A DNA stretch of 64,000 nucleotides, taken from assembly GCA_949290395.1 (NCBI GenBank), contig CASERQ010000005.1:1-64000 (forward strand), given 5' to 3'. A program made the translations under genes and the position numbers. Positions 1 through 8,079 of the stretch are shown here, piece after piece. Source of the stretch: an uncultured bacterium. Lineage in GTDB: Bacteria > Bacillota_I > Bacilli_A > RFN20 > CAG-826. Positions within the stretch are counted from its first letter, which is position 1. Each line of letters opens with the position of its first letter. The notes beneath the pieces were generated by a model that ran no database searches, was not told the origin of the DNA, and saw nothing but the letters and a program-made list of their open reading frames with translations.

Positions 1-128
1 CCTACCGTAAGATGAGATTTCCCATTCGCAAGAAGTAAGATCCCTCTAATGTCAAGAGGTTGATAGGATGGAGTTGTAAGTGTTGTAAGGCATTTAGACA
101 ACCATTACTAATAGATCGAGGACTTAAT
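1..128 (+). rRNA. 23S ribosomal RNA, 3' end (partial)
   Basis: The first bases match the conserved 3' end of bacterial 23S rRNA. The final domain ends with the typical ACTAATAGATCGAGGACTTAAT block just before a tRNA-free spacer and 5S rRNA. The 5' part lies outside the window. The exact 3' end is estimated from the family. Confidence 0.93.
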
Positions 129-232
129 TTCATAAGATTTTAAGAGATTTTAAATAAAATTTGGGGTAATGAAAGAACATATCTAAAAAGTATCTAGTTT
201 TCAGGGAATAATTATTGTATTCTCTTGAATAA

Positions 233-340
233 GTCTGGTGACGATGACGCAGTGGACACACCTCTTCCCATCCCGAACAGAGAAGTTAAGCACTGCAGTG
301 GTGAAGGTAGCTTTATAGCAAGAATAACACGTTGCCGGGC
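233..340 (+). rRNA. 5S ribosomal RNA
   Basis: The sequence has the 5S core, with the CCATCCCGAACAG segment and the AAGTTAAGC and GTAGC blocks. The ends GTCTGGT and GCCGGGC pair as the terminal stem (with G-T wobbles), giving about 108 bases. It follows 23S by about 105 bases, as in a standard 16S-23S-5S operon. No strong intrinsic terminator hairpin was seen right after it, only a T-rich stretch. Confidence 0.95.
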
Positions 341-648
341 TTTTTATTTTGCCCTGAAACTTAAAAAATATCTTTTGTAGACTTTGAAAATATAAAACTT
401 TATTAAACAAAAGTTGAAAATAATGAAAAAATAAAAATTTTTTTCATAAATTTTACTTAGATTTAACTTGGGATTAGTAGAGTTTTATATTTTTTTAATA
501 GTAGATTTTAAAAATAATCGATAATTTAGCGAAAAAAATGTATTTGCATAATAAAAAATTAAATGATAGATTTAATTCACTTTCATCAAAAAATGTTTCG
601 AAATAATTGAAAATGAAAGTTTTTTCAACAATGAAAGGGCAATCTTTT
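341..648. other. A+T-rich gap after the rRNA operon
   Basis: No gene, RNA or clear terminator is visible here. A weak promoter-like TTGCAT (543-548) with a TAGATT about 17 bases downstream could serve the next gene. Open frames across this stretch on either strand look like chance frames in A+T-rich DNA. Confidence 0.5.
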
Positions 649-1197
649 ATGTTAGTTTTTGACACTAAAATACCATTTGCAATCATAGAATCTCAGATAA
701 GTAAGGATGACTTAACTTTTCAGCAAATGTTTTTAGAGATACGTGCGATCTTAGAACCTTATAATCTTCCTAAGATTGATAGAGATGTATTCTTATTATT
801 TTTAGCTGAAAGAGGTTTTATTGAACTAAGAACATTTGGGGAGAGGAAAATAGCGAAGGGTTATATGGCAAAATTTTACGATCTAGGAATAATTGAAATT
901 GTAAGAGTAAACGCAAAAGGCGATACTTACACCACGTTATTGTTTACACATGATGCTAGACAATTTATTTATCGATATCTAAGTCACTATAAGGAGTTTC
1001 TTGTTCACTATAAGATTACAGCAAGGAAACTTACCTTGAAGGATGTTGAGCTTGTTGAAACTATGCTAAATGAAGGGTTTACACTTCAAGAGGTTTGTTT
1101 AAATTTAGGAAGAAAGCCAATGGTTGTTTATCGAGCAATCAATAATCGACATTTCTCCTTTATTGACGCAACTTTAGATGAAGAATATTCGGCATAA
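649..1197 (+). CDS. uncharacterised protein with C-terminal helix-turn-helix-like segment
   Basis: I do not recognise the family. The frame is open from a TTG at 607 with ATGs at 613, 631 and 649. I chose 649 because AAAGGG (634-639) sits 9 bases upstream. The product is about 182 residues, mixed charge, without signal peptide or membrane segment. The last third (around LTLKDVELVETMLNEGF and LQEVCLNLGRKPMVVYRAI) has the spacing of a resolvase-type helix-turn-helix, so a DNA-binding role is a guess. The next gene starts 48 bases later from what looks like its own promoter. Confidence 0.6.
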   Translation: MLVFDTKIPFAIIESQISKDDLTFQQMFLEIRAILEPYNLPKIDRDVFLLFLAERGFIELRTFGERKIAKGYMAKFYDLGIIEIVRVNAKGDTYTTLLFTHDARQFIYRYLSHYKEFLVHYKITARKLTLKDVELVETMLNEGFTLQEVCLNLGRKPMVVYRAINNRHFSFIDATLDEEYSA

Positions 1198-1233
1198 TTA
1201 TCGATTTTTAAGGCAAAATTATCAGTTTTATTT

Positions 1234-1239
1234 TATAAT
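1234..1239 (+). promoter_or_regulatory. -10 box (TATAAT) six bases before the next start codon
   Basis: TATAAT is followed by TGTGGC and then ATG at 1246. With a usual -10 to start distance of about 7 bases, transcription would begin at or next to the A of ATG. No Shine-Dalgarno fits between, so the mRNA may be leaderless. No good -35 is visible. Confidence 0.5.
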
Positions 1240-1245
1240 TGTGGC

Positions 1246-2373
1246 ATGAATAAAGGGTTACTTACAAAAGAGGCTTTAATTTCGTTTTTATCAAACAATA
1301 GACTTGCAGATAAAGATGATTTTGATAATCTTTATGAAGTTTATACTCTTGTTATTGAAACAATTAATGAAGTAGTCCTTGCGGCTCAAGATTTACTTAA
1401 TGTTTATATTAATCACTATGTTGTAATTTTATACATTATAAACGAATATAAATATTTATTACTAGTAAACCGTATTAGTGATAAATCTTCACTTGATGAA
1501 GAAAAGATCCAATATATCGCAAGCTTATGTGCTGATAAATATTTAACTAACGAAAAACTTAACTTTAAATCAGAGGCATTCTTAAATAGGTTTAATCCAC
1601 CTATTTCAACCTTAAATTTATATCTTAATTTTTCTTTAAGAACGCTCGAAACGATTAAGACAACAGCTCGCAATGCTGGGTTATTAAAAGACATGCTTTT
1701 AAAGTCATTAAAAATGAGTAAATGTATTTTAAATTTACTTATGGAAGGATTTGAAACAGAAGCATTTTCAACTTGGCGAACACTTCATGAAACAGAGTGT
1801 ATAATGCTTTGTTTAGTTAAATATGGCAGTAAGATGTATGATTCCTATTTTGAACATATTAAATATGCTTTGGCTTATCGAAATCAAATAAACAATAAAG
1901 AAGAAGTTGATGCAATCTTTTTAAAGATTAAATCTGAAATGAAAAAGTATGATTTAAAAAGCAAAGATATGAAAAAATTTATTGAATATGGCTATCTCTA
2001 TACAGCTAACGAAAATGGTGATCAACGAATTAAACTGAACTTTAGAGATGGAGTTGAAAAGTTAGCTGGGTTATCTAACTATTCAAAAGCTTACGAAATG
2101 GCAAGTGAAATTGCTCACTCGTCTCCATTATTACTTCTTTCAAAAAGAACATATTACTTTGAAGTAACACTTTTAAATCTTTATGAATCATTTTTTAGAC
2201 TTGTATTCATTTATGATGCCTTTTATAAAACATCAGTTAGTGAAGAAGTGTTTGCTCAGTATCTAAAAATGAAAGAAGTTTACCTTAAAGAATTAAGAAA
2301 CGTTTACTCTATTCTTAGAAATTCATTTATTAAAAGAAATTTAAAACCTCAACCTAAAGAGGCTGAGGTTTAA
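1246..2373 (+). CDS. uncharacterised helical protein, DUF5677-like
   Basis: This is a 375-residue, mostly alpha-helical, probably cytoplasmic protein. Around residues 168-190 it carries an aromatic/Arg-x-x-His-Glu segment (AFSTWRTLHETECIMLCLV) that resembles the R-x-L-x-E core of DUF5677 proteins. That assignment is by eye only. There is no signal peptide and no recognisable catalytic motif. The start codon directly follows a -10 box, suggesting a leaderless message. It ends in a hairpin shared with the convergent gene on the other strand. Confidence 0.6.
   Translation: MNKGLLTKEALISFLSNNRLADKDDFDNLYEVYTLVIETINEVVLAAQDLLNVYINHYVVILYIINEYKYLLLVNRISDKSSLDEEKIQYIASLCADKYLTNEKLNFKSEAFLNRFNPPISTLNLYLNFSLRTLETIKTTARNAGLLKDMLLKSLKMSKCILNLLMEGFETEAFSTWRTLHETECIMLCLVKYGSKMYDSYFEHIKYALAYRNQINNKEEVDAIFLKIKSEMKKYDLKSKDMKKFIEYGYLYTANENGDQRIKLNFRDGVEKLAGLSNYSKAYEMASEIAHSSPLLLLSKRTYYFEVTLLNLYESFFRLVFIYDAFYKTSVSEEVFAQYLKMKEVYLKELRNVYSILRNSFIKRNLKPQPKEAEV
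2343..2372. terminator. bidirectional hairpin between convergent genes
   Basis: AAACCTCA (2343-2350) pairs with TGAGGTTT (2365-2372) and overlaps the end of the upstream reading frame. On the minus strand the stem is followed by TTAAATTT, on the plus strand by few T. It could end transcripts of the nucleoside kinase gene better than those of the gene it overlaps. Confidence 0.45.
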
Positions 2374-2390
2374 AGCTTTAAATAATTTTC

Positions 2391-4049
2391 TTATTTAGCG
2401 TCTCGATAACAAGATCCTCCAATAAATTCTTTTAATAAAGAAGTACTTGGGATCCGTTTTTCATCGATATCTTTAAAGTATTTTAATAAACTTATTAAAC
2501 GTTCGGCATCAGGACCGTATTCCCCTTCTTTATCTATTGCTTGAAGAAGTGGCATAGCATGTTTTTTAATAACACATAATTCATAATTTAAGAAGCTATC
2601 AAAGACATAATTTGCGTCTTCTTGGCTATTATAAATCCATTTAAATTCACCTTTTCTTACAACAGGCCACATTGAAATTGTTTCTTCCGCGTCGCTTCCA
2701 CGATATTGATTATCTCTAACAATTCTTCTTAAAAGTCTGATGTCTGTTAATGAAATTGGGTTCTCATTATCAAGATTGATTTGGGCTTGTGGAGAAATGT
2801 AAATCTTGAATTTAAGATATTTTGGAATAGAAGAAGTTACTGCTTCGTTTAATGCATGGATTCCTTCGATAATAATAGGATCATTTGGACCAATTTTAAC
2901 TTTTCTATTAAAGACACGGTCATTAGTTTTGAAATCAAAGGAAGGCAAATTTACTTCCCATCCATTTAATAAACTAACTAAATTTTGATTAAATAATTTT
3001 ATATCTAAAGCTTCAGTGCATTCAAAATCATAGTTTCCGTCCTCATCTTTTGGGACATCTTCTCTTCTTTTATAGTAATCATCCATGGAAATTCTGATTG
3101 GATTAATGCCACGCGATTTAAGTTCGGCGGTTAACCTATCAGCAAAAGTTGTTTTTCCACTACTTGAAGGACCGGCAATACAAATAAGTCTAATCTTCTT
3201 TATATTATATTCAATTGTTTGGCCTAAGTCACAAAGCATACGATTATGTCTATTTTCACAAAGATTGATTAATTCGACTGTGCTTAATTCGTTGTCTTTA
3301 ATTTTTTGGTTAATGTGCGATACAAAAGATAAATCTGTTAAATTTGACCAATCTCGTGAGCGAATTAATGCATCAGCAAAAACAGGTTCATCTTTAAAAA
3401 CTGGAATTTCTCCATTAACTTCACTTCTTGGGTATTGGATTAATAAACCTGGTGTATAGAAAATAAGTTTAAAAGATTTAAGGTAGCCAGTTGATGGAAC
3501 CATTTTTCCATACATATAGTTACAATATCCATTACAATCATAAAAGTGGACTGTTTTTTCAGGACGATATTGTAAGACTTCAAGTTTGTCATCTAAATTA
3601 AATTTTTTATAAATTTCTTCGGCTTCTTCGTTTGTTTTGATAAATCTTTTAAATGGATAATCTGCTTCGACAATGCGTTTCATTTCATTGCTGATTTGTT
3701 CAACCATTTCTTCACTTAAAAATTTAGTTTGATCATCTAAAGCGTCGACTTGTGCATAGATACTTCTTGAAACAGAATAAGTTAATCTAAAGCGAAGACC
3801 TGGAACGAGATTATGAACGGCCATCGCAAAAATAAAACGGATTCCTCTTTCATAAATTCCCATAGCATCATGGTCATTAACTTTTAAGAATTTAACATCC
3901 GCATCGTAATAGACATCATAGTCCAATTCGCGAACTCTGCCGTTAACAGTAGCGCAGATAATGTCTTTATCACCTTTTGTTAAATCTAATAATTTAACTT
4001 TCTTTTCAAACGTGCTTGAAAGCCCGTCTATGTTTAACGTAAAACTCAT
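2391..4049 (-). CDS. nucleoside (uridine-type) kinase with N-terminal TGS/ThrRS-like domain
   Basis: This P-loop kinase family of about 550 residues probably phosphorylates uridine or a related nucleoside in pyrimidine salvage. The N-terminal ~70 residues resemble a TGS domain (ATVNGRVREL), followed by a region like the second ThrRS editing-associated domain. From about residue 290 comes Walker A GPSSSGKTT, then DDYYKRREDVP, a TEALD segment and the EGIHALNE motif of the uridine kinase/phosphoribulokinase family. I chose the ATG at 4049 over one 16 codons upstream because GAGGT lies 8 bases before it. The TGS domain suggests RNA or nucleotide sensing, but substrate and regulation are inferred from the family. 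Confidence 0.85.
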   Translation of the reverse strand: MSFTLNIDGLSSTFEKKVKLLDLTKGDKDIICATVNGRVRELDYDVYYDADVKFLKVNDHDAMGIYERGIRFIFAMAVHNLVPGLRFRLTYSVSRSIYAQVDALDDQTKFLSEEMVEQISNEMKRIVEADYPFKRFIKTNEEAEEIYKKFNLDDKLEVLQYRPEKTVHFYDCNGYCNYMYGKMVPSTGYLKSFKLIFYTPGLLIQYPRSEVNGEIPVFKDEPVFADALIRSRDWSNLTDLSFVSHINQKIKDNELSTVELINLCENRHNRMLCDLGQTIEYNIKKIRLICIAGPSSSGKTTFADRLTAELKSRGINPIRISMDDYYKRREDVPKDEDGNYDFECTEALDIKLFNQNLVSLLNGWEVNLPSFDFKTNDRVFNRKVKIGPNDPIIIEGIHALNEAVTSSIPKYLKFKIYISPQAQINLDNENPISLTDIRLLRRIVRDNQYRGSDAEETISMWPVVRKGEFKWIYNSQEDANYVFDSFLNYELCVIKKHAMPLLQAIDKEGEYGPDAERLISLLKYFKDIDEKRIPSTSLLKEFIGGSCYRDAK

Positions 4050-4201
4050 TATTTGTACCTCAATTTTTGTAAATACTAATTTATCATAAAACCACATTGA
4101 TTAAAAGATATAGGCTTAAAAATGTCTATTTTAAGGCGAAATCTATTCAAAATCGATGTAAAACACCACAGAAATGAATAGGAAATTTATTTAAAAAAAT
4201 T

Positions 4202-4228
4202 TTAGCACTTACCTATTGACAGTGCTAA
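4202..4228 (+). promoter_or_regulatory. CIRCE operator 1 (HrcA site)
   Basis: TTAGCACTT, 9 bases, CAGTGCTAA: the 9-9-9 geometry of CIRCE (TTAGCACTC-N9-GAGTGCTAA) with one change per arm. It contains the -35 TTGACA (4216-4221), so HrcA binding would block the promoter directly. hrcA itself is not in the window. Confidence 0.88.
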
Positions 4229-4243
4229 ATTTAGTCTTATAAT
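4216..4243 (+). promoter_or_regulatory. sigma-A promoter of the hsp20-htpG operon
   Basis: Perfect TTGACA (4216-4221) and TATAAT (4238-4243) with a 16-base spacer, placed between and inside two CIRCE elements. The start codon of hsp20 lies 44 bases after the -10 box, with GGAGGT at 4274-4279. Confidence 0.88.
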
Positions 4244-4247
4244 ATAG

Positions 4248-4274
4248 TTAGCACTTAGGTAAAGAGAGTGCTAG
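4248..4274 (+). promoter_or_regulatory. CIRCE operator 2 (HrcA site)
   Basis: TTAGCACTT, 9 bases, GAGTGCTAG, again 9-9-9. It starts 5 bases after the -10 box, so it covers the transcription start and would form a hairpin in the 5' leader just ahead of the ribosome site. Confidence 0.9.
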
Positions 4275-4286
4275 GAGGTCTTAATT

Positions 4287-4727
4287 ATGAGTAGAAAAAA
4301 TTATGAGTTAGGTTTCTTTGGTGATCCATTCTTTGATGATTTTGATAACTTCTTTGACTTACCAAAAACATATCATAGATATGACCACAATATGTTAAAA
4401 ACAGATATAAAAGAATTTAAAGATAATTATGTAATTGATATTGATATTCCTGGTGTTAAAAAGGAAAATATTAATCTTAAGTTGAACAATGGTTATCTTG
4501 AAATAACTGCCACAGTTAAAGAAGAAAATGATGACAATTCTGAAAAGAGTAAATATTTAAGAAAAGAAAGATTCTATGGTTCAATGTCTAGAAGTTTCTA
4601 TATTGGAGAAGATTATAAACAAAAAGATATTTCTGCATCGTTTAAAGATGGTGTCTTATCAATCAACTTACCAAAATTAGAAAAGTTAGAAAAACCTGAA
4701 GAACCTGAAAGAATTGAAATTCAATAA
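4287..4727 (+). CDS. small heat-shock protein, Hsp20/alpha-crystallin family
   Basis: An ATP-independent holdase that binds unfolding proteins in the cytoplasm as oligomers. The 146-residue product has a short N-terminal arm (NYELGFFGDPFFDDF) typical of Hsp20, then the alpha-crystallin domain from about residue 40, with DIDIPGVKKENI and the conserved GVLSINLPK near residue 125, and a charged tail. GGAGGT precedes the ATG. It is the first gene of a two-gene operon with htpG under double CIRCE control, which implies HrcA-regulated heat induction. Confidence 0.95.
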   Translation: MSRKNYELGFFGDPFFDDFDNFFDLPKTYHRYDHNMLKTDIKEFKDNYVIDIDIPGVKKENINLKLNNGYLEITATVKEENDDNSEKSKYLRKERFYGSMSRSFYIGEDYKQKDISASFKDGVLSINLPKLEKLEKPEEPERIEIQ

Positions 4728-4732
4728 TCTAA

Positions 4733-4762
4733 CAAGAGTTGATAGTTAGCTATCAACTCTTG
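4733..4762 (+). terminator. 13-bp hairpin between hsp20 and htpG (attenuator or processing signal)
   Basis: CAAGAGTTGATAG (4733-4745) pairs perfectly with CTATCAACTCTTG (4750-4762) around a TTAG loop. Only CTTTATAA follows, so termination would be partial. It probably lets hsp20 message exceed htpG message, or protects the hsp20 3' end. Confidence 0.7.
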
Positions 4763-4782
4763 CTTTATAAAAGGAGAATAAC

Positions 4783-6699
4783 ATGTCTGAAACAAGAGAA
4801 TTCCAAGCTGAAAGTAAAGAATTGCTTCAATTAATGATCAATTCTATTTATTCAAACAAAGAAATATTTTTAAGAGAGCTAATTTCAAACGCAAGCGACG
4901 CGATTGATAAATATAAATATGAAGAATTAACAAGCGAAGGAAAAGTTCCTGGAAAAAGTTATGAAATTTGGCTTGAACCAAACAAGGCAAACAGAACATT
5001 AACTATTACCGATAACGGAATCGGTATGACTAAAGATGAATTAATTTCAAATTTAGGTACCATTGCTCATAGTGGTAGTAAGGAATTTTTAGAAAAGATT
5101 AAAGAAGCAAAAGAGAAAAACGAATTCGATATTATTGGTCAATTCGGTGTTGGCTTCTATAGTGCTTTTATCGTTGCAGATAGTGTTGAAGTGCATACTA
5201 AATCCATTAACGATGAACATGGTTATGTTTTTACAAGCGATGGTAAATCAAGTTATACAATTGATGAAGAAGACTTGAGTGAAAGCGGAACAAAGATTGT
5301 TTTACATTTAAGAGAAAATTCTGATGATGAAAATTTTGATAAATATCTTGAAAACTATGAAATTGAATCATTAGTTAAAAAGTATAGCGATTTCGTAAGA
5401 TATCCTATCAAAATGAAAGTAATGGAAAAAGTTTCTTCAAAAAATGAAGAGGATAAAGATTTAACTGATAATCAAGAAGAAAAAGAAGTTGTTAAGACTT
5501 TAAATTCGATGATTCCTCTTTGGAAAAAGAACAAAAAAAATGTTACTGAAGAAGAGTTAAATTCTTTTTATAAAGCAAACTTCATGGATTATGAAGATCC
5601 ATTATTAGCAATTAATTTAAATGTTGAAGGCGTTGTAAATTTTAACTCTTTAGTATTTATTCCTTCACACATTCCTTATGATTTATACTCACAAAATTAT
5701 GAAAAAGGTTTAAAACTTTATATTAAAGGAATTTATATTAAAGAAAAAGCTCATGAACTTGTTCCTGATTACCTCAAGTTCATTAAAGGTCTTGTTGATA
5801 CAAATGACTTAAGTCTTAATATCTCAAGAGAAATGTTACAAGAAGATCCAAGACTTAAGAAAATTAGTGAAACTATTGAAACCAAAGTTATTAGTAATCT
5901 AAAAGATCTTAAAAATAATGACTACGATAAATATTTAAAATTCTATAGTCTTTATGGCGAACACTTAATGTTTGGAATTTATTCAAGTTACGGATTTAAA
6001 AAGAATGTTTTAGCTGACTTATTAGTCTTTAATTCTTTAAATAGTGATAAAGAAATTGATTTAAAGAAATATAAAGATGAAATGAAGGAAGGCCAAAAAT
6101 ATATTTATTATGCTAGCGGAAAAACAGTTGATAGCATTAAACTTCTTCCTGAAATTGAAAAGTTTAAAAAGGATGGTGTCAATGTCTTGTTCTTAACAAA
6201 GAATATTGACGAGTTTGCTTTCCAAATGATGAATGAATATGAAAAGATTCCATTTAAAAATATTACCGAGCACGATAAAGATGCTTTAAGTGAAGAAGAA
6301 AAGAGTGACTTAGAAGTAAAAGAAGCAGAAAACAAAGAACTTCTTGATAACATGAAAGAGGCTTTAGGTGATAAAGTTGATAAAGTCGCAATTTCTACAA
6401 AACTTGTTGATTCTCCTGTCTGTATTTCAACTCAAAATGGTCTTTCATTAAATATGGAACAAACAATTAATGAGATTCCAGGAGATGAAAAAGCAAAAGC
6501 TAGTAAGGTGCTTGAGATTAATCCAAACCATGAATTATTTAAAGCTATTTCTGAGTTTAAAGGCGATAAAGAAGCCATCAAAAAATATAGTGACGTTTTA
6601 TATAACGAAGCTATGTTGCTTGAAGGATTTGATATAGAAGATAAAACTTCATTTATCAAAAACTTGAATGAATTAATGCTTAAAGCTTTAAAGAAATAA
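4783..6699 (+). CDS. htpG: molecular chaperone HtpG (Hsp90)
   Basis: ATP-driven cytoplasmic Hsp90 chaperone. The 638 residues begin with the family signature ETREFQAE and RELISNASDAIDK, with the GHKL ATPase motifs DNGIGM near residue 80 and GQFGVGFYSAF near 120. The middle domain includes LNISREMLQ around residue 350 and the C-terminal dimerisation domain follows. Length is normal. It lies 55 bases after hsp20, behind a hairpin, with AAGGAG before the ATG, and probably shares the CIRCE-controlled promoter. A strong terminator follows. Confidence 0.97.
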   Translation: MSETREFQAESKELLQLMINSIYSNKEIFLRELISNASDAIDKYKYEELTSEGKVPGKSYEIWLEPNKANRTLTITDNGIGMTKDELISNLGTIAHSGSKEFLEKIKEAKEKNEFDIIGQFGVGFYSAFIVADSVEVHTKSINDEHGYVFTSDGKSSYTIDEEDLSESGTKIVLHLRENSDDENFDKYLENYEIESLVKKYSDFVRYPIKMKVMEKVSSKNEEDKDLTDNQEEKEVVKTLNSMIPLWKKNKKNVTEEELNSFYKANFMDYEDPLLAINLNVEGVVNFNSLVFIPSHIPYDLYSQNYEKGLKLYIKGIYIKEKAHELVPDYLKFIKGLVDTNDLSLNISREMLQEDPRLKKISETIETKVISNLKDLKNNDYDKYLKFYSLYGEHLMFGIYSSYGFKKNVLADLLVFNSLNSDKEIDLKKYKDEMKEGQKYIYYASGKTVDSIKLLPEIEKFKKDGVNVLFLTKNIDEFAFQMMNEYEKIPFKNITEHDKDALSEEEKSDLEVKEAENKELLDNMKEALGDKVDKVAISTKLVDSPVCISTQNGLSLNMEQTINEIPGDEKAKASKVLEINPNHELFKAISEFKGDKEAIKKYSDVLYNEAMLLEGFDIEDKTSFIKNLNELMLKALKK

Positions 6700-6718
6700 C
6701 AAGTATAAATTTTATGAG

Positions 6719-6747
6719 AAACTCGAGTTATAATGCTCGAGTTTTTT
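6719..6747 (+). terminator. intrinsic terminator of hsp20-htpG
   Basis: AAACTCGAG and CTCGAGTTT form the stem around an 8-base loop, followed by a run of six T (6742-6747). On the minus strand the same hairpin could help end the clc message, although its T tract there is weaker. Confidence 0.88.
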
Positions 6748-6768
6748 AATAACTCCACAAAACTGAAC

Positions 6769-8040
6769 TTAAATTTTAATCATTCCATCATAAAGAGAAT
6801 CTTGTTTAAATATTTTTTTCATTAAAAATGTTCCTAATATTATGAAAACTAGAAAGACAGGAACAATTGAAAATGAATCTATAAAATCGTTTGTGAAGAA
6901 AAATATCGTCGAGAAGAGTAATGCGGTTGAAGTAAGAGGCGTTCTTATAATTAGTCCAAAAAGCATGAGTGCAGATATTAACGAAATTAATTCATAATAA
7001 GTAGAAGAGAAGCCAAAAATCTCGTGCGAAATCAATGAAACAATCTGACCATTGATAGCACCAATTGCCATGATTGGAATAACTAAACCACCAGTTACGC
7101 TGCCGCTTCCTGAAAAAGCAGTTATTATAATTCTAAAAATAATTAGGGCGATTAAGACATAGAAACTAGTGATGCTTTCAACATTAGAAATCAAATTTCC
7201 ACCTGATTGCATAAAATCAATTATTAAAAAGTTTAATATGATGGTTACAATAAAAAGAAATATTGAGCGGTTTTTAATAAGCTTATTTTTTGATTGTTTT
7301 TTGAAAAAAGCACGCAAAACTAGCATTATTTTAATAAAAACAAGAGAAATAATGATGTTAAAAATTAGAAGTAGAACAAAAATATAGAAATCTTTACTAG
7401 CTAAAGGAGTAAATGAAGTTATTGTTAAAAGATGATGGGAGTTTAAAAAATAAGACACTAAAAATGCTATAGCCATGAGGATAATAATTCTTATTATTCT
7501 ACTTAAGTTAATGTGATTCTTAACTCCTTCCTCAATCCCATAAAATATACCAGCAAGAGGCGATAGAAAGGCGCATCCAAAACCTACGCCTTCACAAAGT
7601 TCATCAGTGTCAGTTTTATCAATTTTCATTACTTCTTGAACTGCGTAGCCACTTTTACTAGCCATAACAACTGAAGGTCCTTCGCTACCTAAAGTAAATC
7701 CACAAAATGTAGAAATAAAGGAATTAATAATTTGTAAAGGAATGTCTTTGTACCATTTAATTTTCAGATTATCACGTGTAGCAATTTTTAGACTTGGTAT
7801 TCCAGAACCATCAATTGCAGGATCGTAAATTTCAATTAAATAATTTAAAACCATGCAAATCCCGCACAAAATTAGCAGAATTGCTATCAATATGGGAGTT
7901 TTGGATGTGTATAGAAATGTAGAAACTTTAACAATATTTTGAATCCCTAATTGATATAAACTTACAATGAGGCCACAAAGTGCGCCTATGATAATTAATG
8001 AAATAAATTCTTTTGTAAGTTTAAAAATTAAGGTTTTCAT
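6769..8040 (-). CDS. ClC-family chloride channel/antiporter
   Basis: Integral membrane protein of 423 residues with about ten hydrophobic segments. The chloride-pathway motifs are present: GSGIPSLK (near residue 78), GSEGPSVV (near 120, with the gating Glu) and, near the third site, GSGSVTGGLVIP. Ser in GSGIP suggests chloride rather than fluoride selectivity, and an IEE near residue 168 matches the internal proton glutamate, so a proton/chloride antiporter is likely. No regulatory CBS or TrkA domain follows. A TATAAT lies 9 bases before the ATG. It is convergent with htpG and seems to be a single gene. Confidence 0.92.
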   Translation of the reverse strand: MKTLIFKLTKEFISLIIIGALCGLIVSLYQLGIQNIVKVSTFLYTSKTPILIAILLILCGICMVLNYLIEIYDPAIDGSGIPSLKIATRDNLKIKWYKDIPLQIINSFISTFCGFTLGSEGPSVVMASKSGYAVQEVMKIDKTDTDELCEGVGFGCAFLSPLAGIFYGIEEGVKNHINLSRIIRIIILMAIAFLVSYFLNSHHLLTITSFTPLASKDFYIFVLLLIFNIIISLVFIKIMLVLRAFFKKQSKNKLIKNRSIFLFIVTIILNFLIIDFMQSGGNLISNVESITSFYVLIALIIFRIIITAFSGSGSVTGGLVIPIMAIGAINGQIVSLISHEIFGFSSTYYELISLISALMLFGLIIRTPLTSTALLFSTIFFFTNDFIDSFSIVPVFLVFIILGTFLMKKIFKQDSLYDGMIKI

Positions 8041-8079
8041 ACCTGAATTATTATAAAACTCTTAAATAAACTTTCTAGA

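Noticed and set aside
341-360. GGGC-TTTTTATTTT-GCCC as an rRNA operon terminator
   Set aside because: The stem is only four pairs, part of it belongs to the 5S terminal stem, and no T run follows.
201-410. Minus-strand open frame of 69 codons
   Set aside because: It covers the 5S rRNA gene and has no coding features.
495-686. Minus-strand open frame of 63 codons over the start of the first plus-strand gene
   Set aside because: It overlaps the better supported plus-strand gene in antisense and resembles no known protein.
3085-3459. Plus-strand open frame of 124 codons
   Set aside because: It is antisense to the kinase gene, whose domains are clear.
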